A stretch of 64,000 bases of DNA from contig JADJFA010000022.1 of the NCBI GenBank assembly GCA_016708875.1, positions 39,067 to 103,066 on the forward strand, in the 5' to 3' direction. Position numbers and translations under genes: made by a program. Positions 25,607 to 34,933 of this stretch are shown here, piece by piece; the stretch's first letter is position 1; each line of letters opens with the position of its first letter. The notes under the pieces are model-generated. The model had not been told where the DNA came from. It ran no database searches and worked only from the letters and a program-made list of their open reading frames with translations. Origin of the DNA: Lewinellaceae bacterium. GTDB taxonomy: Bacteria > Bacteroidota > Bacteroidia > Chitinophagales > Saprospiraceae.

Positions 25607-26152
25607 ATGCAATCATTCAGCGATCAGGAACTTGTAAGCGGTGTACTCCAAGGCAGTTCTGTGCACCAAACGGCACTTTACCGCCAATTCAGTGTGCCGA
25701 TGTTTCGAGTGTTGTTGCGCTATGCCAAAGACAAATCAGAGGCGGAAGATATGTTGCAAGATGGTTTTGTACGGGTTTACCGCGATATGGGACAGTTTCG
25801 GGGAGACGGGGCACTTGGCGGTTGGATACGACGAATTATGGTAAACACAGCCCTCAGCCATTTGCGCAAACAGCGAGATTTTGTTCGGGATGTGCCGGAT
25901 TTCAACATTTTTGAAAGCAAATTTCACACAGAAGAAGACTTTGCTTCCAACCTTGACGCCCAAACCCTGCTATCGTACCTCCAAAGACTACCGCCCGGCT
26001 ATCGCACAGTGTTTAATTTTTACGCCATAGAAGGATTCAGCCACGAAGAAATAGCCGAGCAGTTGGGTATCAGCATCGGCACCAGCAAAAGCCAATTGTT
26101 CAAAGCAAGAGAGTTCCTGAAAAAAATACTCAACAAATCATTTATTTCTTGA
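25607..26152 (+). CDS. ECF-type RNA polymerase sigma factor
   Basis: 181 residues from ATG 25607 (MQSFSDQELVSGVLQG). Region 2 includes LYRQFSVPMFRVLLRYAKDKSEAEDMLQDGFVRVYRDMGQFRGDGALGGWIRRIMVNTALSHLRKQ, with the acidic core-binding segment and the WIRRI helix that reads the -10 element. A short linker leads to region 4 (LQRLPPGYRTVFNFYAIEGFSHEEIAEQLGISIGTSKSQLFKAREFLKK), the helix-turn-helix for the -35 element. There is no C-terminal extension. The next gene, 33 bases on, encodes a single-pass membrane protein in the position of an anti-sigma factor, so the pair probably forms a membrane-signal-responsive switch. Confidence 0.92.
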   Translation: MQSFSDQELVSGVLQGSSVHQTALYRQFSVPMFRVLLRYAKDKSEAEDMLQDGFVRVYRDMGQFRGDGALGGWIRRIMVNTALSHLRKQRDFVRDVPDFNIFESKFHTEEDFASNLDAQTLLSYLQRLPPGYRTVFNFYAIEGFSHEEIAEQLGISIGTSKSQLFKAREFLKKILNKSFIS

Positions 26153-26185
26153 CCATACCCCCCAAAACAACCCACCATCCAACCC

Positions 26186-26710
26186 ATGACTGAGCAACAG
26201 GCACAAAGCCCCATTGACGATCTTTTTCGGAAGACTTTTGAAAACCTGCCGGACGCCCCCGCCGAATCGGGTTGGGACACTCCCTCCGACCGTGTGTGGC
26301 AACACGTTCAAACGAATATCTCCAAGCCAAGCAAAACTTGGGGGACGCAATCGCTCGTTTTGATTGCTGCATTTGCCCTCATACTGGCCGCCGGTGTTTA
26401 TTGGCTGTTTTCCGGACCGACTGAAAAACCAGCCGCTCCAACGGATGTCGCTCCCCTTGAGCAGCCCGTAGTGTCGCCTTCTTCCAATTCGGATTTGCCG
26501 GTTGAGAACCAACCTGTTACGGCACCAAAACCGTACAATGGCAATGGCGCAGTAAAAGATTCACACAGTAAACCTACGCCTCCCCGCAACAGCACTGAAG
26601 AAAACAAAGCCAAGCCGAGTAACAACGCTGCCCAGCCGCTTCCAGGAAGCAAGACTACCCTCCCCCCCAACAGCACGGAGGCACAAAAGAAGAAAGGCGA
26701 AGGCAATTGA
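26186..26710 (+). CDS. Single-pass membrane protein, probable anti-sigma partner
   Basis: 174 residues. The N-terminal cytoplasmic part (about 1-50) contains DDLFRKTFENLPDAPAESGWDTPSDRVWQHVQ, a pattern I have seen in Bacteroidota proteins encoded beside ECF sigma factors. One membrane helix (SLVLIAAFALILAAGVYWLF, about 57-76) is followed by a long Pro/Ser/Asn/Lys-rich periplasmic tail without fold. No zinc-binding HxxxCxxC anti-sigma motif is present. The role rests on its position 33 bases after the sigma gene and on this layout; direct sigma binding is not shown. A strong terminator follows, so the two genes form a closed operon. Confidence 0.65.
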   Translation: MTEQQAQSPIDDLFRKTFENLPDAPAESGWDTPSDRVWQHVQTNISKPSKTWGTQSLVLIAAFALILAAGVYWLFSGPTEKPAAPTDVAPLEQPVVSPSSNSDLPVENQPVTAPKPYNGNGAVKDSHSKPTPPRNSTEENKAKPSNNAAQPLPGSKTTLPPNSTEAQKKKGEGN

Positions 26711-26737
26711 ACGACAACATTTTAGCAGTAATAAAGA

Positions 26738-26773
26738 AGCCCGGCGGATGCAGTTCCGTCGGGCTGTTTTTTT
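26738..26773 (+). terminator. Rho-independent terminator of the sigma/anti-sigma operon
   Basis: AGCCCGGCGGA pairs with TCCGTCGGGCT (one G-T pair) around a six-base loop, followed by GTTTTTTT. It also lies beyond the stop of the convergent fusion gene. Confidence 0.85.
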
Positions 26774-26830
26774 GTACGCCTGAACGTTGTTTCGGTATCA
26801 TCGGTAGCTTTCCCGGAACAGCGTTCCGGG

Positions 26831-29065
26831 TTACATCTCCTGAATCCACGCTTTGATCAATTCTACACCCTCCCGGTGTTGCGTCTGCCGCCCCAACTCA
26901 GGCATCCGAATCCCCGGATCGTCATTTTCCATGCGAAATACCAGGATGCTCTCGTTAGGTTTGCCCGGCACAATGCCAAAACGGCGGTTGCCACTTCCAC
27001 GACCTGCGGCTACAGGAGGCTTGCCAACGCCAAGGCGTTCCGGGTCAGTTTGCCCTATTTCAAGAAACATACCGCTTGTATTCGCCGGGCCATGTGGGTT
27101 ATGACAATGGGCGCAATTGGCATCCAGGTAACTCCGTGCGGCGTCGGTTAAGTGATTGGTTGATTGGTGATTAGTAGATTGGTGATTGGTTAAACGGTAG
27201 TCCGTGAGACGTGGAGCATTAGAAGCATTGAAGCCCTCGGGTAGGACCAGCCTTTCTGATTTCTGCCATAGAATGAGTTGATTCTCACCGTTTTCTTCCC
27301 GGTTGAGTTGGCGAGCGGTGATACCAATGGGAACAAACTGTCCATCGTAGGAATGGCAGCCTTTGCATTGGTTGAGGTTCGGCGCGATGTATTCAATACT
27401 TTGTTTTTTGCCTTTTCCATCTATCCATGCTACGGGGAAAGCAGCCCCCGCCACTTCTAGAAACGCGTCAGATTGTTCGGCATTCCAAAGGTACTCAAGG
27501 GCTTTCCAGCCTTTTTCTTCCTTGATTAAAAGCCTGGTTTCCAGGATACGGCGACCTTTTTCTGGCGCCCTTGCATCATTCCAGTAAAAGAAGTTTTTGA
27601 TGATAACTGCACCGGTTGGGAATTCAAACGCTTGTTCGGCATTGTAAACCATTTTTTGTCCTTCCGGCAAAAAGACAAACCGCGCCTTCTCTGCATAATC
27701 GCTAAAAAGCGGGGCGTTTACTTCATACGGGAACACATTGGGTGCAGGTGTGAGCTCGGATATTTTGCCCAAAAAAAAGGCGTAATCAGAGAGTTTGGGT
27801 TTTGCTTCCAGATAGGATGTCGAAAACCTGTTTTTACCTGCTCCCAACATCGCCACCGAAATGGCTATCAATGCGCTGATTTTAAAATTCGCAGTCATAC
27901 GGTTGGGCGTTTTTACTGATTTTTCCTTTAAAAGGCCGAGTTTATCGGCGCGGATGTTTGCGAAAGTGCCGTTCTCGTTGTTGCGAATACAGATTTCGTA
28001 GCCAGGCTTCAGTCTGCCATTCGCATCAAGCCAGTCGGGATTTTGGATACCGTCGTAGAGGATATGCGGCACTTTTTTGCCAAATTTCCACCAGAAAATA
28101 AAACCGAGTTTGCTTTTCCAGGTCGGCATTCGTTTGCCCATGGAGTAGATATTGTCGTGTATAAAAATGCGGGATGGATACGGGTTATAATCCTTGTCCT
28201 TAATGGGCGTTTCTGCGATAAAATAACTCACAATGGCTGTGGAAGCCGTTTTGTTGTCCCAAATTTTATTGTTGAAAACCTCTACGTCGTTGGTAGCAAG
28301 GATCATCACACCTGTGCCGGGCGGCACCTTTGCCACGATGTTTCCTTTGGGTGCAAAATTCCGGAAGTTGTTGCGTGTCACCAGATTATCGTGGACTTTG
28401 ACATGACCGCCGCGTTTCTTGGGCAAATCAGGCAGATCGAACACAAGGATGCCACCTGTATTGTCGAAGGCCTTGTTTTTCCAGACCCAGGCGTTGGTGG
28501 TGTTCTCGATTTCGATGCCCGCTACGTTCCATTTTACGACGCAATTTGTCACCCAAACAGAATCCGATTGACCAACGTAGATGCCCGCGTCGGAGGCTCC
28601 GATGGCCGTGCAGCGTTCGATGCGGACATTTTGGCACTGCACCGGATAGAGGGCATAGGAACCGTTGGTGGCCTTCGGTTCACCGGTCCATTGGGCAGTT
28701 ATGTCCCGGAAAGTCAGCCCGCGCACCTGCTGGGTTTTAATGAGATCGCCCTTGGAATCTTCAATCGTAAAATGCTCCAATACAATGTTCTCCGCATTGG
28801 TGATTTTAATCCCTTCTGCACCTTGTTTCTGGTTTTTGAACGAGAGCACAGTCTTGCCCTGCCCGGCGCCGCGTATCGTGACGTTCTTTTTCGCATCGAG
28901 CGAAAGGGTGTTAGAAATCGTAATCGTCCCTTCGGGGAACGCTACAGTGGAGCCATCCTCAGCCATGATGAGCAGGGTTTGGAGGCGTTTTTCGAGCTCG
29001 GGTTGAGCGGAGAGGGTGCTTGCCAAAGCAATCATGAAAAGCGTCAGGAAGGGTCGTTGCATCAT
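26831..29065 (-). CDS. Parallel beta-helix protein fused to a diheme c-type cytochrome (SO2930-like)
   Basis: 744 residues in one open frame. Residues 1-20 are a signal peptide (MMQRPFLTLFMIALASTLSAQ). About 40-385 form a right-handed parallel beta-helix (repeats such as VWVTNCVVKWNVAGIEIENTTNAWVWKNKAFDNTGGI). At about residue 391 an internal Met starts a second signal-like segment (MTANFKISALIAISVAMLGAG), followed by a domain with two haem motifs, CKGCH and CAHCH, of the SO2930 cytochrome type. In other bacteria, from memory, these are two adjacent genes. Removing one A from the run at 27921-27925 (plus strand TTTTT) would bring a TAA into frame a few codons before this Met and separate them. 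So the fusion may be real or an indel artefact. A TCACCAA-type repeat is inserted in frame at 27147-27195 (TNHQSTNHQSTNH). Confidence 0.8.
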   Translation of the reverse strand: MMQRPFLTLFMIALASTLSAQPELEKRLQTLLIMAEDGSTVAFPEGTITISNTLSLDAKKNVTIRGAGQGKTVLSFKNQKQGAEGIKITNAENIVLEHFTIEDSKGDLIKTQQVRGLTFRDITAQWTGEPKATNGSYALYPVQCQNVRIERCTAIGASDAGIYVGQSDSVWVTNCVVKWNVAGIEIENTTNAWVWKNKAFDNTGGILVFDLPDLPKKRGGHVKVHDNLVTRNNFRNFAPKGNIVAKVPPGTGVMILATNDVEVFNNKIWDNKTASTAIVSYFIAETPIKDKDYNPYPSRIFIHDNIYSMGKRMPTWKSKLGFIFWWKFGKKVPHILYDGIQNPDWLDANGRLKPGYEICIRNNENGTFANIRADKLGLLKEKSVKTPNRMTANFKISALIAISVAMLGAGKNRFSTSYLEAKPKLSDYAFFLGKISELTPAPNVFPYEVNAPLFSDYAEKARFVFLPEGQKMVYNAEQAFEFPTGAVIIKNFFYWNDARAPEKGRRILETRLLIKEEKGWKALEYLWNAEQSDAFLEVAGAAFPVAWIDGKGKKQSIEYIAPNLNQCKGCHSYDGQFVPIGITARQLNREENGENQLILWQKSERLVLPEGFNASNAPRLTDYRLTNHQSTNHQSTNHLTDAARSYLDANCAHCHNPHGPANTSGMFLEIGQTDPERLGVGKPPVAAGRGSGNRRFGIVPGKPNESILVFRMENDDPGIRMPELGRQTQHREGVELIKAWIQEM
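27147..27195. repeat. TCACCAA-heptamer repeat inside the cytochrome coding region
   Basis: On the minus strand this reads as degenerate TCACCAA units and encodes TNHQSTNHQSTNH shortly before the CAHCH haem motif. The same heptamer fills 40155-40273 inside another gene. Confidence 0.75.
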
Positions 29066-29080
29066 AGATTTTCTTTAGGT

Positions 29081-29088
29081 CAAACATA
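29081..29088 (-). promoter_or_regulatory. -7 promoter box of the beta-helix/cytochrome gene
   Basis: On the minus strand TATGTTTG matches TAnnTTTG, about 16 bases before the ATG at 29065. The truncated duplicate keeps the same box at 31087-31094. Confidence 0.6.
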
Positions 29089-29175
29089 CAGCTAAATGTG
29101 TTCGATTATTGGAAGGAGAAAAGTCGCATCTTTGTTTATAATTTTTTCATCAACCTATACAAATAAATTCAGCAC

Positions 29176-30747
29176 ATGAAAAATCTACTATTCCTACTTT
29201 CTCTCTGCCTTTTCGCAACCGCTTCGCTCGCTCAACAACCGAGCATAGAATGGGAAAAGTCGTTTGGAGGTTCAAAATCTGAAAGCGTTTTCCGGATCAT
29301 CAATGCCCCGGACGGGGGCTATCTTGTAGGTTCTATGACCGAAAGCAACAATGGCAATGTGAGCGGAAATCACGGCGCTTCAGATATGTGGCTGACAAAA
29401 ATCAACAGTAATGGCGTACTACAATGGCAAAAATGTTACGGCGGACTTGATATCGAGGCAGTTACAGGAATAGACAACTCGATCGATGGCGGCTATATCG
29501 TGGTTGGGAACACCTACAGCAATGGAGCAAAAAACACCAGCCAGGTGTTTGGAAATCGCGGTGGACTAGATATCTGGGTCGTCAAAATAGATGAAAATGG
29601 CACCCTCGAATGGCGTCAATGCTATGGAGGCTGCGATCGGGACGAATCCCGGGCCATTCACCAAACTTCGGATGGCAATTATGTAATCGTTGGCGGAACT
29701 TTAAGTATCAATTCGGGCGATGTATTTGGCGTACATGGCGACTGGGATGCCTGGGCATTCAAAATTGCTCCTGATGGCAACTTAATTTGGCAGAAAACCA
29801 TCGGAGGTGCCGGTTTTGATTACCTATACGCATTGCAAGAAACCCAAAATGGCGAGCTCATCGTTGGCGGCGGCAGCTCCAGTACAAACGGAGACCTGGC
29901 AGGCGCGAACAACCAAGGCGGCGAAGATTATTGGATTGCTAAACTTTCTACCAACGGGGATTTGCTTTGGAACAAAACTTACGGGGGTAGCGATAAGGAT
30001 GGCGTACGTGGAGTTTGCATTGCTACAGATGGCGACATCATCGTTACAGGCCAAACGGGCAGCAATGACGGGGATGTAACAGGGGCATATGGCGGGTTCG
30101 ATGCCTGGATTTTGCGTTTAGATTCCGATGGCGATTTATTGTGGCAAAAAGTTTTGGGTGGCTCTGCGTATGAATCTGGATTCAGTATCTTCCAACGCGC
30201 AGACAATGACTTCATTTTTGCAGGAGAAACATCTTCTTACGATGGAGATGTTGTAGGACAACATGGCGAAAATGATGCCTGGATAGTTAAATTTGACGAA
30301 AATGGCGATTTGAAAACCTCGACCTGCCTTGGTGGATCGAAAAATGACCATACCAGATCTACTGTACCAGGCGCTAACAATTCAATGATCGTTGCTGCGA
30401 CAATCGCCTCATCAGATGGGGATGTATCGTTAAATCACGGTTTAAACGATGTGTGGATTGTTAAGTTGAGCGTTCCACTTGGCTTGAAACCAGAAGCCCC
30501 CAATGCAGAAGGCCTAACTTTAACGATAAGCCCCAATCCAGCAAGTAATTTGGTCCAGATTGTGACCAATATAAATGGAATCAAGCGGGTAGATATATTT
30601 GATGAAAGTGGCAAGTTTATCCAAATGCTGGAAATGGATCAATTTGAAAAATCGCTGCCCGTAAATAATTTTCCTGCCGGAATCTATCATGTGAGGATGA
30701 TGACACAAACTGGCCAGATTCTGAAGGCCCAATTTGTGAAAGCATAA
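29176..30747 (+). CDS. Secreted propeller-like repeat protein with T9SS type A sorting domain
   Basis: 523 residues. A signal peptide (MKNLLFLLSLCLFATASLAQ) is followed by seven repeats of about 55-60 residues. Each runs IEWxKxxGG, a DGGYxxVG strand, SxxGDVxGxHG, and DxWxxKL; the last strands are SDMWLTKI, LDIWVVKI, WDAWAFKI, EDYWIAKL, FDAWILRL, NDAWIVKF and NDVWIVKL. Seven such units would suit a seven-bladed beta-propeller. The C-terminus is a T9SS type A domain (LTISPNPASNLVQI ... GIYHVRMMTQ). It is secreted to or beyond the outer membrane, with no enzymatic motif visible. It lies between the two copies of the beta-helix N-terminal sequence, and a paralogue is at 32880. Identity of the ligand is unknown. 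Confidence 0.85.
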   Translation: MKNLLFLLSLCLFATASLAQQPSIEWEKSFGGSKSESVFRIINAPDGGYLVGSMTESNNGNVSGNHGASDMWLTKINSNGVLQWQKCYGGLDIEAVTGIDNSIDGGYIVVGNTYSNGAKNTSQVFGNRGGLDIWVVKIDENGTLEWRQCYGGCDRDESRAIHQTSDGNYVIVGGTLSINSGDVFGVHGDWDAWAFKIAPDGNLIWQKTIGGAGFDYLYALQETQNGELIVGGGSSSTNGDLAGANNQGGEDYWIAKLSTNGDLLWNKTYGGSDKDGVRGVCIATDGDIIVTGQTGSNDGDVTGAYGGFDAWILRLDSDGDLLWQKVLGGSAYESGFSIFQRADNDFIFAGETSSYDGDVVGQHGENDAWIVKFDENGDLKTSTCLGGSKNDHTRSTVPGANNSMIVAATIASSDGDVSLNHGLNDVWIVKLSVPLGLKPEAPNAEGLTLTISPNPASNLVQIVTNINGIKRVDIFDESGKFIQMLEMDQFEKSLPVNNFPAGIYHVRMMTQTGQILKAQFVKA

Positions 30748-30765
30748 ATCCAGACAACAAACGCC

Positions 30766-31071
30766 TTAGCGAGTAAAATGTTCCAATACAATGTTCTCCG
30801 CGTTGGTGATTTTGATCCCTTCTGCGCCCTGTTTTTGGTTTTTGAATGAAAGCACGGTCTTGTCCTGCCCGGCGCCACGTATCGTGATGTTCTTTTTCGC
30901 ATCGAGCGAAAGGGTATTAGAAATCGTAATCGTCCCTTCGGGGAACGCTACAGTGGAGCCATCCTCAGCCATGATGAGCAGGGTTTGGAGGCGTTTTTCG
31001 ATCTCGGGTTGGGCGGAAAGGGTGGTTGCCAAAGCAATCAAGAAAAGCGTCAGGAAGGGTCGTTGCATCAT
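30766..31071 (-). pseudogene. Truncated duplicate of the beta-helix gene 5' end
   Basis: About 325 bases (30773 to about 31096) match 28766 to about 29090 at roughly 93% by eye, covering the promoter box, signal peptide and first 100 or so codons of the beta-helix/cytochrome gene. The frame stays open from ATG 31071 (MMQRPFLTLF) to a stop at 30766, ending LEHFTR where homology stops. The product would be a secreted fragment without a complete beta-helix. The two copies are in the same orientation and flank the T9SS propeller gene, which fits a local duplication followed by loss of the remainder. Confidence 0.85.
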
Positions 31072-31207
31072 AGATTTTCTTTTGGCCAAACATACGGCAT
31101 GGGTATTTAGAGCATCAAAAAAACATTATTGAATTGCGAATATTGCATGAATAAGCACCAACAACAGCATATTTTTATGGATCGAACGGCATTTCAATTT
31201 TAATAGG

Positions 31208-32638
31208 ATGGCAAACACAAAGTTGCTCGAGATATTCCACTCGTTTTCCCCAGAAGAAAGGGAGGAGTTCACCTTGTTTTTAAAAAGCCCATTTTTCGTG
31301 CGTGGAGGCACTGAGGAAATGTTGCGGTATTTCAATTGCTTGTCCAACGGCAATCAGGACACCATCCGCAACAAAATAAATATTCATGAAAATGTGTACC
31401 CTGAGAAGCCGTTTTCGGAAGCCCGGCTTGAGCGAGCGACCACCCGGCTTTATCAATATACAGAGCAGTTCTTAATGACCCAATATTATCAACGCCCAAC
31501 GAATTCGCAGCAACAATTGCTTGATCTGGTCGGAGTCTATAAAGCAAGAAACTTGGTTTCACTTTATGAAAAACAATTATCGAGACTAAAAAAGGCAGCC
31601 CATGAAAACACCATGGAATCCAGTAAAAACTACTTATTCAAATACCAAGTTTCATTGGAAGAGTATAACTTGAAAAGTTATTCCAATAATGGCAAAAATG
31701 ACCTGGCGATTTCTGACCTGATTGAAAACCTGAGTTTATTTTACTATACAGAGCAAACTGAAAGGCTGAACTGTTTTCTGTTACAACAAAAAACGGGCAT
31801 ACCTAAAATGACCTAGATAATTGAATTAGCCCTGAAGGATCCTCCAGCACCAGATTATCTCGAAAGGAAAAGCCCCTTGCTTAACATTAGAAAAAAGATA
31901 CGGGATTTCTTTTTCCGGGACGAACCAGATCGGGCGAAATTTGAAAATTTACTAGTATTGTTAAAAGGATATGAACATGGCTTGACAAACGATGTCATTG
32001 CAGACACCTACTCATTTCTAAGGAGTTACGGCAGCTACCTGATTTCTTTGGGGCATTTCGAATTACAGGAAGGACTTCATGAAATCCAAAAGGACAACCT
32101 AAAAAAAGGCTATTTTTATTATAAGGATAAAATAAACCCGGCGACCTTGATAAACATTACAAGGATGGCGCTGGGCATTAATAAGGTACAATGGGCAAAG
32201 GAATTTGTGGAATCGCACAGATATAGAATTGCGAGTGAGAGCGAACTGGAAGAGATCTATAAATTGAATCTTGCACTTTGTCTATTCGAAGAAAATAAGT
32301 ATGAAGAAGCACTTCTTCATGTTTTGTATTCCTTCTATTCTAATGCCTATTTTTTGGTGGCCCGCCGTCTGGAATTGAGGATATATTTTGAACTTGATTC
32401 AGACTTGTTGCCTTATAAGATCGACTCTTTTAGAAAGTACATTGAACGAACGGGCAGCAAAAAATCGTCCGATTTTGATTGGGAAGCCAACAACAACTTT
32501 GTAAAAATCTTGCTTCAAATCTTTCAAAGTCCTCCTAAGGACGCCAAACGTTCTGCCCTTATCATCCAACGGATCCAAAAGAAGAAATTTGTTGGAGAAC
32601 GCAAATGGCTGCTAGAAAAAGCCCACAAATTGGCTTGA
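31208..32638 (+). pseudogene. Saprospiraceae-type protein of unknown function, interrupted by an in-frame TAG
   Basis: The frame from ATG 31208 (MANTKLLEIFHSFSPEEREE) meets TAG at 31814-31816 and continues in the same frame without other stops to 32638, giving about 476 residues if read through. Sense is kept across the stop (TGIPKMT, stop, IIELALKDPPAPDYLERKSP). The N-terminal FLKSPFFVRGGTEEMLRYF resembles the LASPFFN-type opening of a large family I associate with Saprospiraceae; the remainder is predicted all-helical, perhaps TPR-like. No signal peptide or membrane helix. The second part could only restart at the TTG 31877. This is a nonsense mutation or a base error; the function is unknown. 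Confidence 0.7.
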
Positions 32639-32879
32639 GGAAAGCCAAATGACGGCCTGTTTTTGTGGCGACCTTGTTTTTTTGTCCCCATTATTTATCT
32701 CGATTTTCCCATTTCTTTTGAAAAAACCCAATCCTACTTGCTGAAATGCCGGGATACTTCCCCTCGTAGGGCCTTACCCTATTTGCGGGACTTGGAAAAA
32801 ACTGTCCTTTTCATCAACGGGCAGCAGGCCACACCTTTGTCGCAAACAATATTAGTCAATGCACAAAATGATACAGCAT

Positions 32880-34642
32880 ATGAAACAACTAATTGCTTCC
32901 TGTCTCCTTTACTCCTTAACGACCCTTTTGGCTGCACAACCCGCTATAGAATGGCAAAAAGTTTATGGGGGGAGCGGTGATGATTATGCTAATTCTATGC
33001 AATCAACAAGCGATGGAGGGTACGTAATGGTTGGGCATTGTTGGTCAAATAACGGAGATATATCTGGGAATAATGGTACTTGGGATTGTTGGGTTGTGAA
33101 AGTTGGCAATACCGGAGCAATACAATGGAGTCGAGCACTCGGCGGTAGTTTTTATGAGACCTCACCTCATATCCAACAAACAACAGATGGTGGGTACGTC
33201 ATGGTTTGCAATTCGCAATCAAATGATGGTGACGTATCAGGAAATCATGGCGGAACCGATATCTGGGTGGTAAAACTGTCTCCTGATGGCAGCATAGAAT
33301 GGCAAAGGTCCATTGGAGGCAGCAGCGGTGATTTTGCTGGAGGTTATTCTGGTGATGAGGCTCAAGTTTTTATTCAGGCAAATGACGGTGGATATATCGT
33401 AGTGGGAACTACTTCATCAACCAACTTTGATGCAATAGGTAACCATGGGCAAAGGGATATTTTAATCGTCAAACTAACTGGCGACGGTGTCACACAATGG
33501 ATCAAAGTATTAGGTGGAAGCAATACAGAAGCGATGATCCATATATGTCAAACAAGTGACAACGGTTACATCATAGGAGGCCATACAAATTCTAACGACG
33601 GTGATGTCACTGGCTTTCACGCTGGCATAGATTTTTGGGTGATAAAGTTGTCAAGCGAAGGGGTTGTAGAGTGGGAAAAAGCAATGGGAGGTAGCGGTGA
33701 TGATCGCCTCAAGTCTATCCTACAAACAAGCGATGGAGGGTACCTAGCGGTAGGAGGATCGTCCTCGACTGACGGAGATGTGATAGGGAATCACGGAAAA
33801 TCTGATTTCTGGGCAACAAAATTAACGAATGCAGGGACTTTGGAATGGCAGAAATCTTTTGGCGGTAGTGAACATGACGAAGCATCTTCCATTCATGAGG
33901 CTGATGAAGGGGGCTATATTATCGGCGGGATAACGCGATCAACCGATGGAGATGTAACGGGAAATCACGGAGGTACTATCCCAAGTGACTATTGGCTAGT
34001 TAAGATAAATAATGCCGGTGCCATCCTGTGGGAAAAAGCTTTAGGTGGAACGATGTATGATGACAATATTTTCTCCCTCAAAACACTGAACGATGGCGGG
34101 TATATCCTTGCTGGACGATCAATATCAAACGATGGAGATGTCCCTGGAAACCAAGGCTTAACAGACGTTTGGATATTACGATTGAGCAGTGCTGGAGAAA
34201 TTTTGTGGAAAAAACGATGGGGGGCAGTGGCGATGAATTTGGTTATTATGTGGCGCCAGCAGCAGATGGAGGTTACATTGTAGGAGCTCTTACAAGTTCA
34301 TACGATGGGGACGTTATGGGGCAACACGGGCCTGGTGATTATTGGATCGTAAAATTATCTCCTGATATGGTTGGAGCAGCAGATATTACTTACTCCAGTC
34401 ATTCAAAATATCTGGACGTATTCCCCAACCCATCAACTGGCAAAATTTTCATAAAATTATCTGTCGAAGAATTGGCCTTAAGTGTTCAAATCTTCAATCT
34501 CCTCGGCCAACAAATCCTTCAACAAACTATGCCCAACGGCGAAAGCCTCGACATTTCCAGTCTCCCCAATGGCATCTATTCGGTGGTGGCCACTACGCTC
34601 TCTGGCAAATCTTTTTTCAACAAAATCAGTAAACAAGAATAA
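32880..34642 (+). pseudogene. Secreted propeller-like repeat protein with T9SS type A domain, frameshifted
   Basis: The paralogue of the 29176 gene. From ATG 32880 (MKQLIASCLLYSLTTLLAAQ, signal peptide) the first frame runs to 34283, but sense moves to the frame of 34169-34642 at a run of six A at about 34208-34213; a seventh A would give the expected LWKKTMGGSGDE. Restored, it has about 587 residues with eight repeats whose last strands are WDCWVVKV, TDIWVVKL, RDILIVKL, IDFWVIKL, SDFWATKL, SDYWLVKI, TDVWILRL and GDYWIVKL, followed by a T9SS type A domain (LDVFPNPSTGKIFI ... GIYSVVATTLSG). Without the shift the product loses the sorting domain and should remain in the periplasm. Transcript slippage on the A-run is a less likely rescue. 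Confidence 0.8.
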
Positions 34643-34670
34643 GATCGCCTAAAAAAAGGCGATAAAAAAA

Positions 34671-34694
34671 ACTCCGGCAGTTGCCTGCCGGAGT
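34671..34694. terminator. Hairpin terminator of cold-shock copy 1
   Basis: ACTCCGGCAG pairs with CTGCCGGAGT around TTGC. On the minus strand a T-run follows (34664-34670), which suits the cold-shock copy; on the plus strand the propeller gene ends just upstream, after a second small hairpin GATCGCC...GGCGAT at 34643-34663. Confidence 0.8.
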
Positions 34695-34726
34695 CTTTGA
34701 ATCGTATCGTCAAAATGCTTAATCGC

Positions 34727-34906
34727 TTATGCGAGTTGTACATTGACAGCATTCAAGCCTTTTTTGCCTTGTTGAGTGTCGAAAGAGACTGCGTCACCTT
34801 CGCGTACTTTGTCAACCAATCCGCTAACGTGAACAAAAATTTCTTCACCCGAATTTGAATCGACTACGAAACCGAAACCTTTGGTTTTGAAGAACTTAAT
34901 AGTTCC
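34727..34906 (-). pseudogene. Cold-shock protein gene, 5'-truncated copy
   Basis: The frame encodes GTIKFFKTKGFGFVVDSNSG and continues to KKGLNAVNVQLA, nearly identical to the intact copy at 35986, but the start codon and first residues are missing. An in-frame TGA lies directly upstream at 34907-34909, and two codons (Asn-Glu) are replaced by one Lys after KFF. The sequence just upstream belongs to an unrelated remnant (34934-35041), so the 5' end was probably removed by recombination. RNP1-like KGFGFV and RNP2-like EIFVHV are still present. No usable start is seen. Confidence 0.8.
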
Positions 34907-34933
34907 TCAAATTTTCACCCGCTCCCAACATCG

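Noticed and set aside
28043..29095. Plus-strand open frame of 350 codons opposite the beta-helix domain
   Set aside because: Antisense shadow of a gene supported by domain patterns and haem motifs.
30766..31089. Independent small secreted protein gene
   Set aside because: The sequence matches the 5' end of the beta-helix gene over its full length and stops at the duplication border, so it is listed as a truncated duplicate.
34200..34220. Programmed -1 frameshift in the propeller gene
   Set aside because: The A-run could slip, but the shift is needed to reach the sorting domain in every molecule, no pseudoknot or SD-like stimulator is seen, and other genes here show the same homopolymer lesion; a missing base is simpler.
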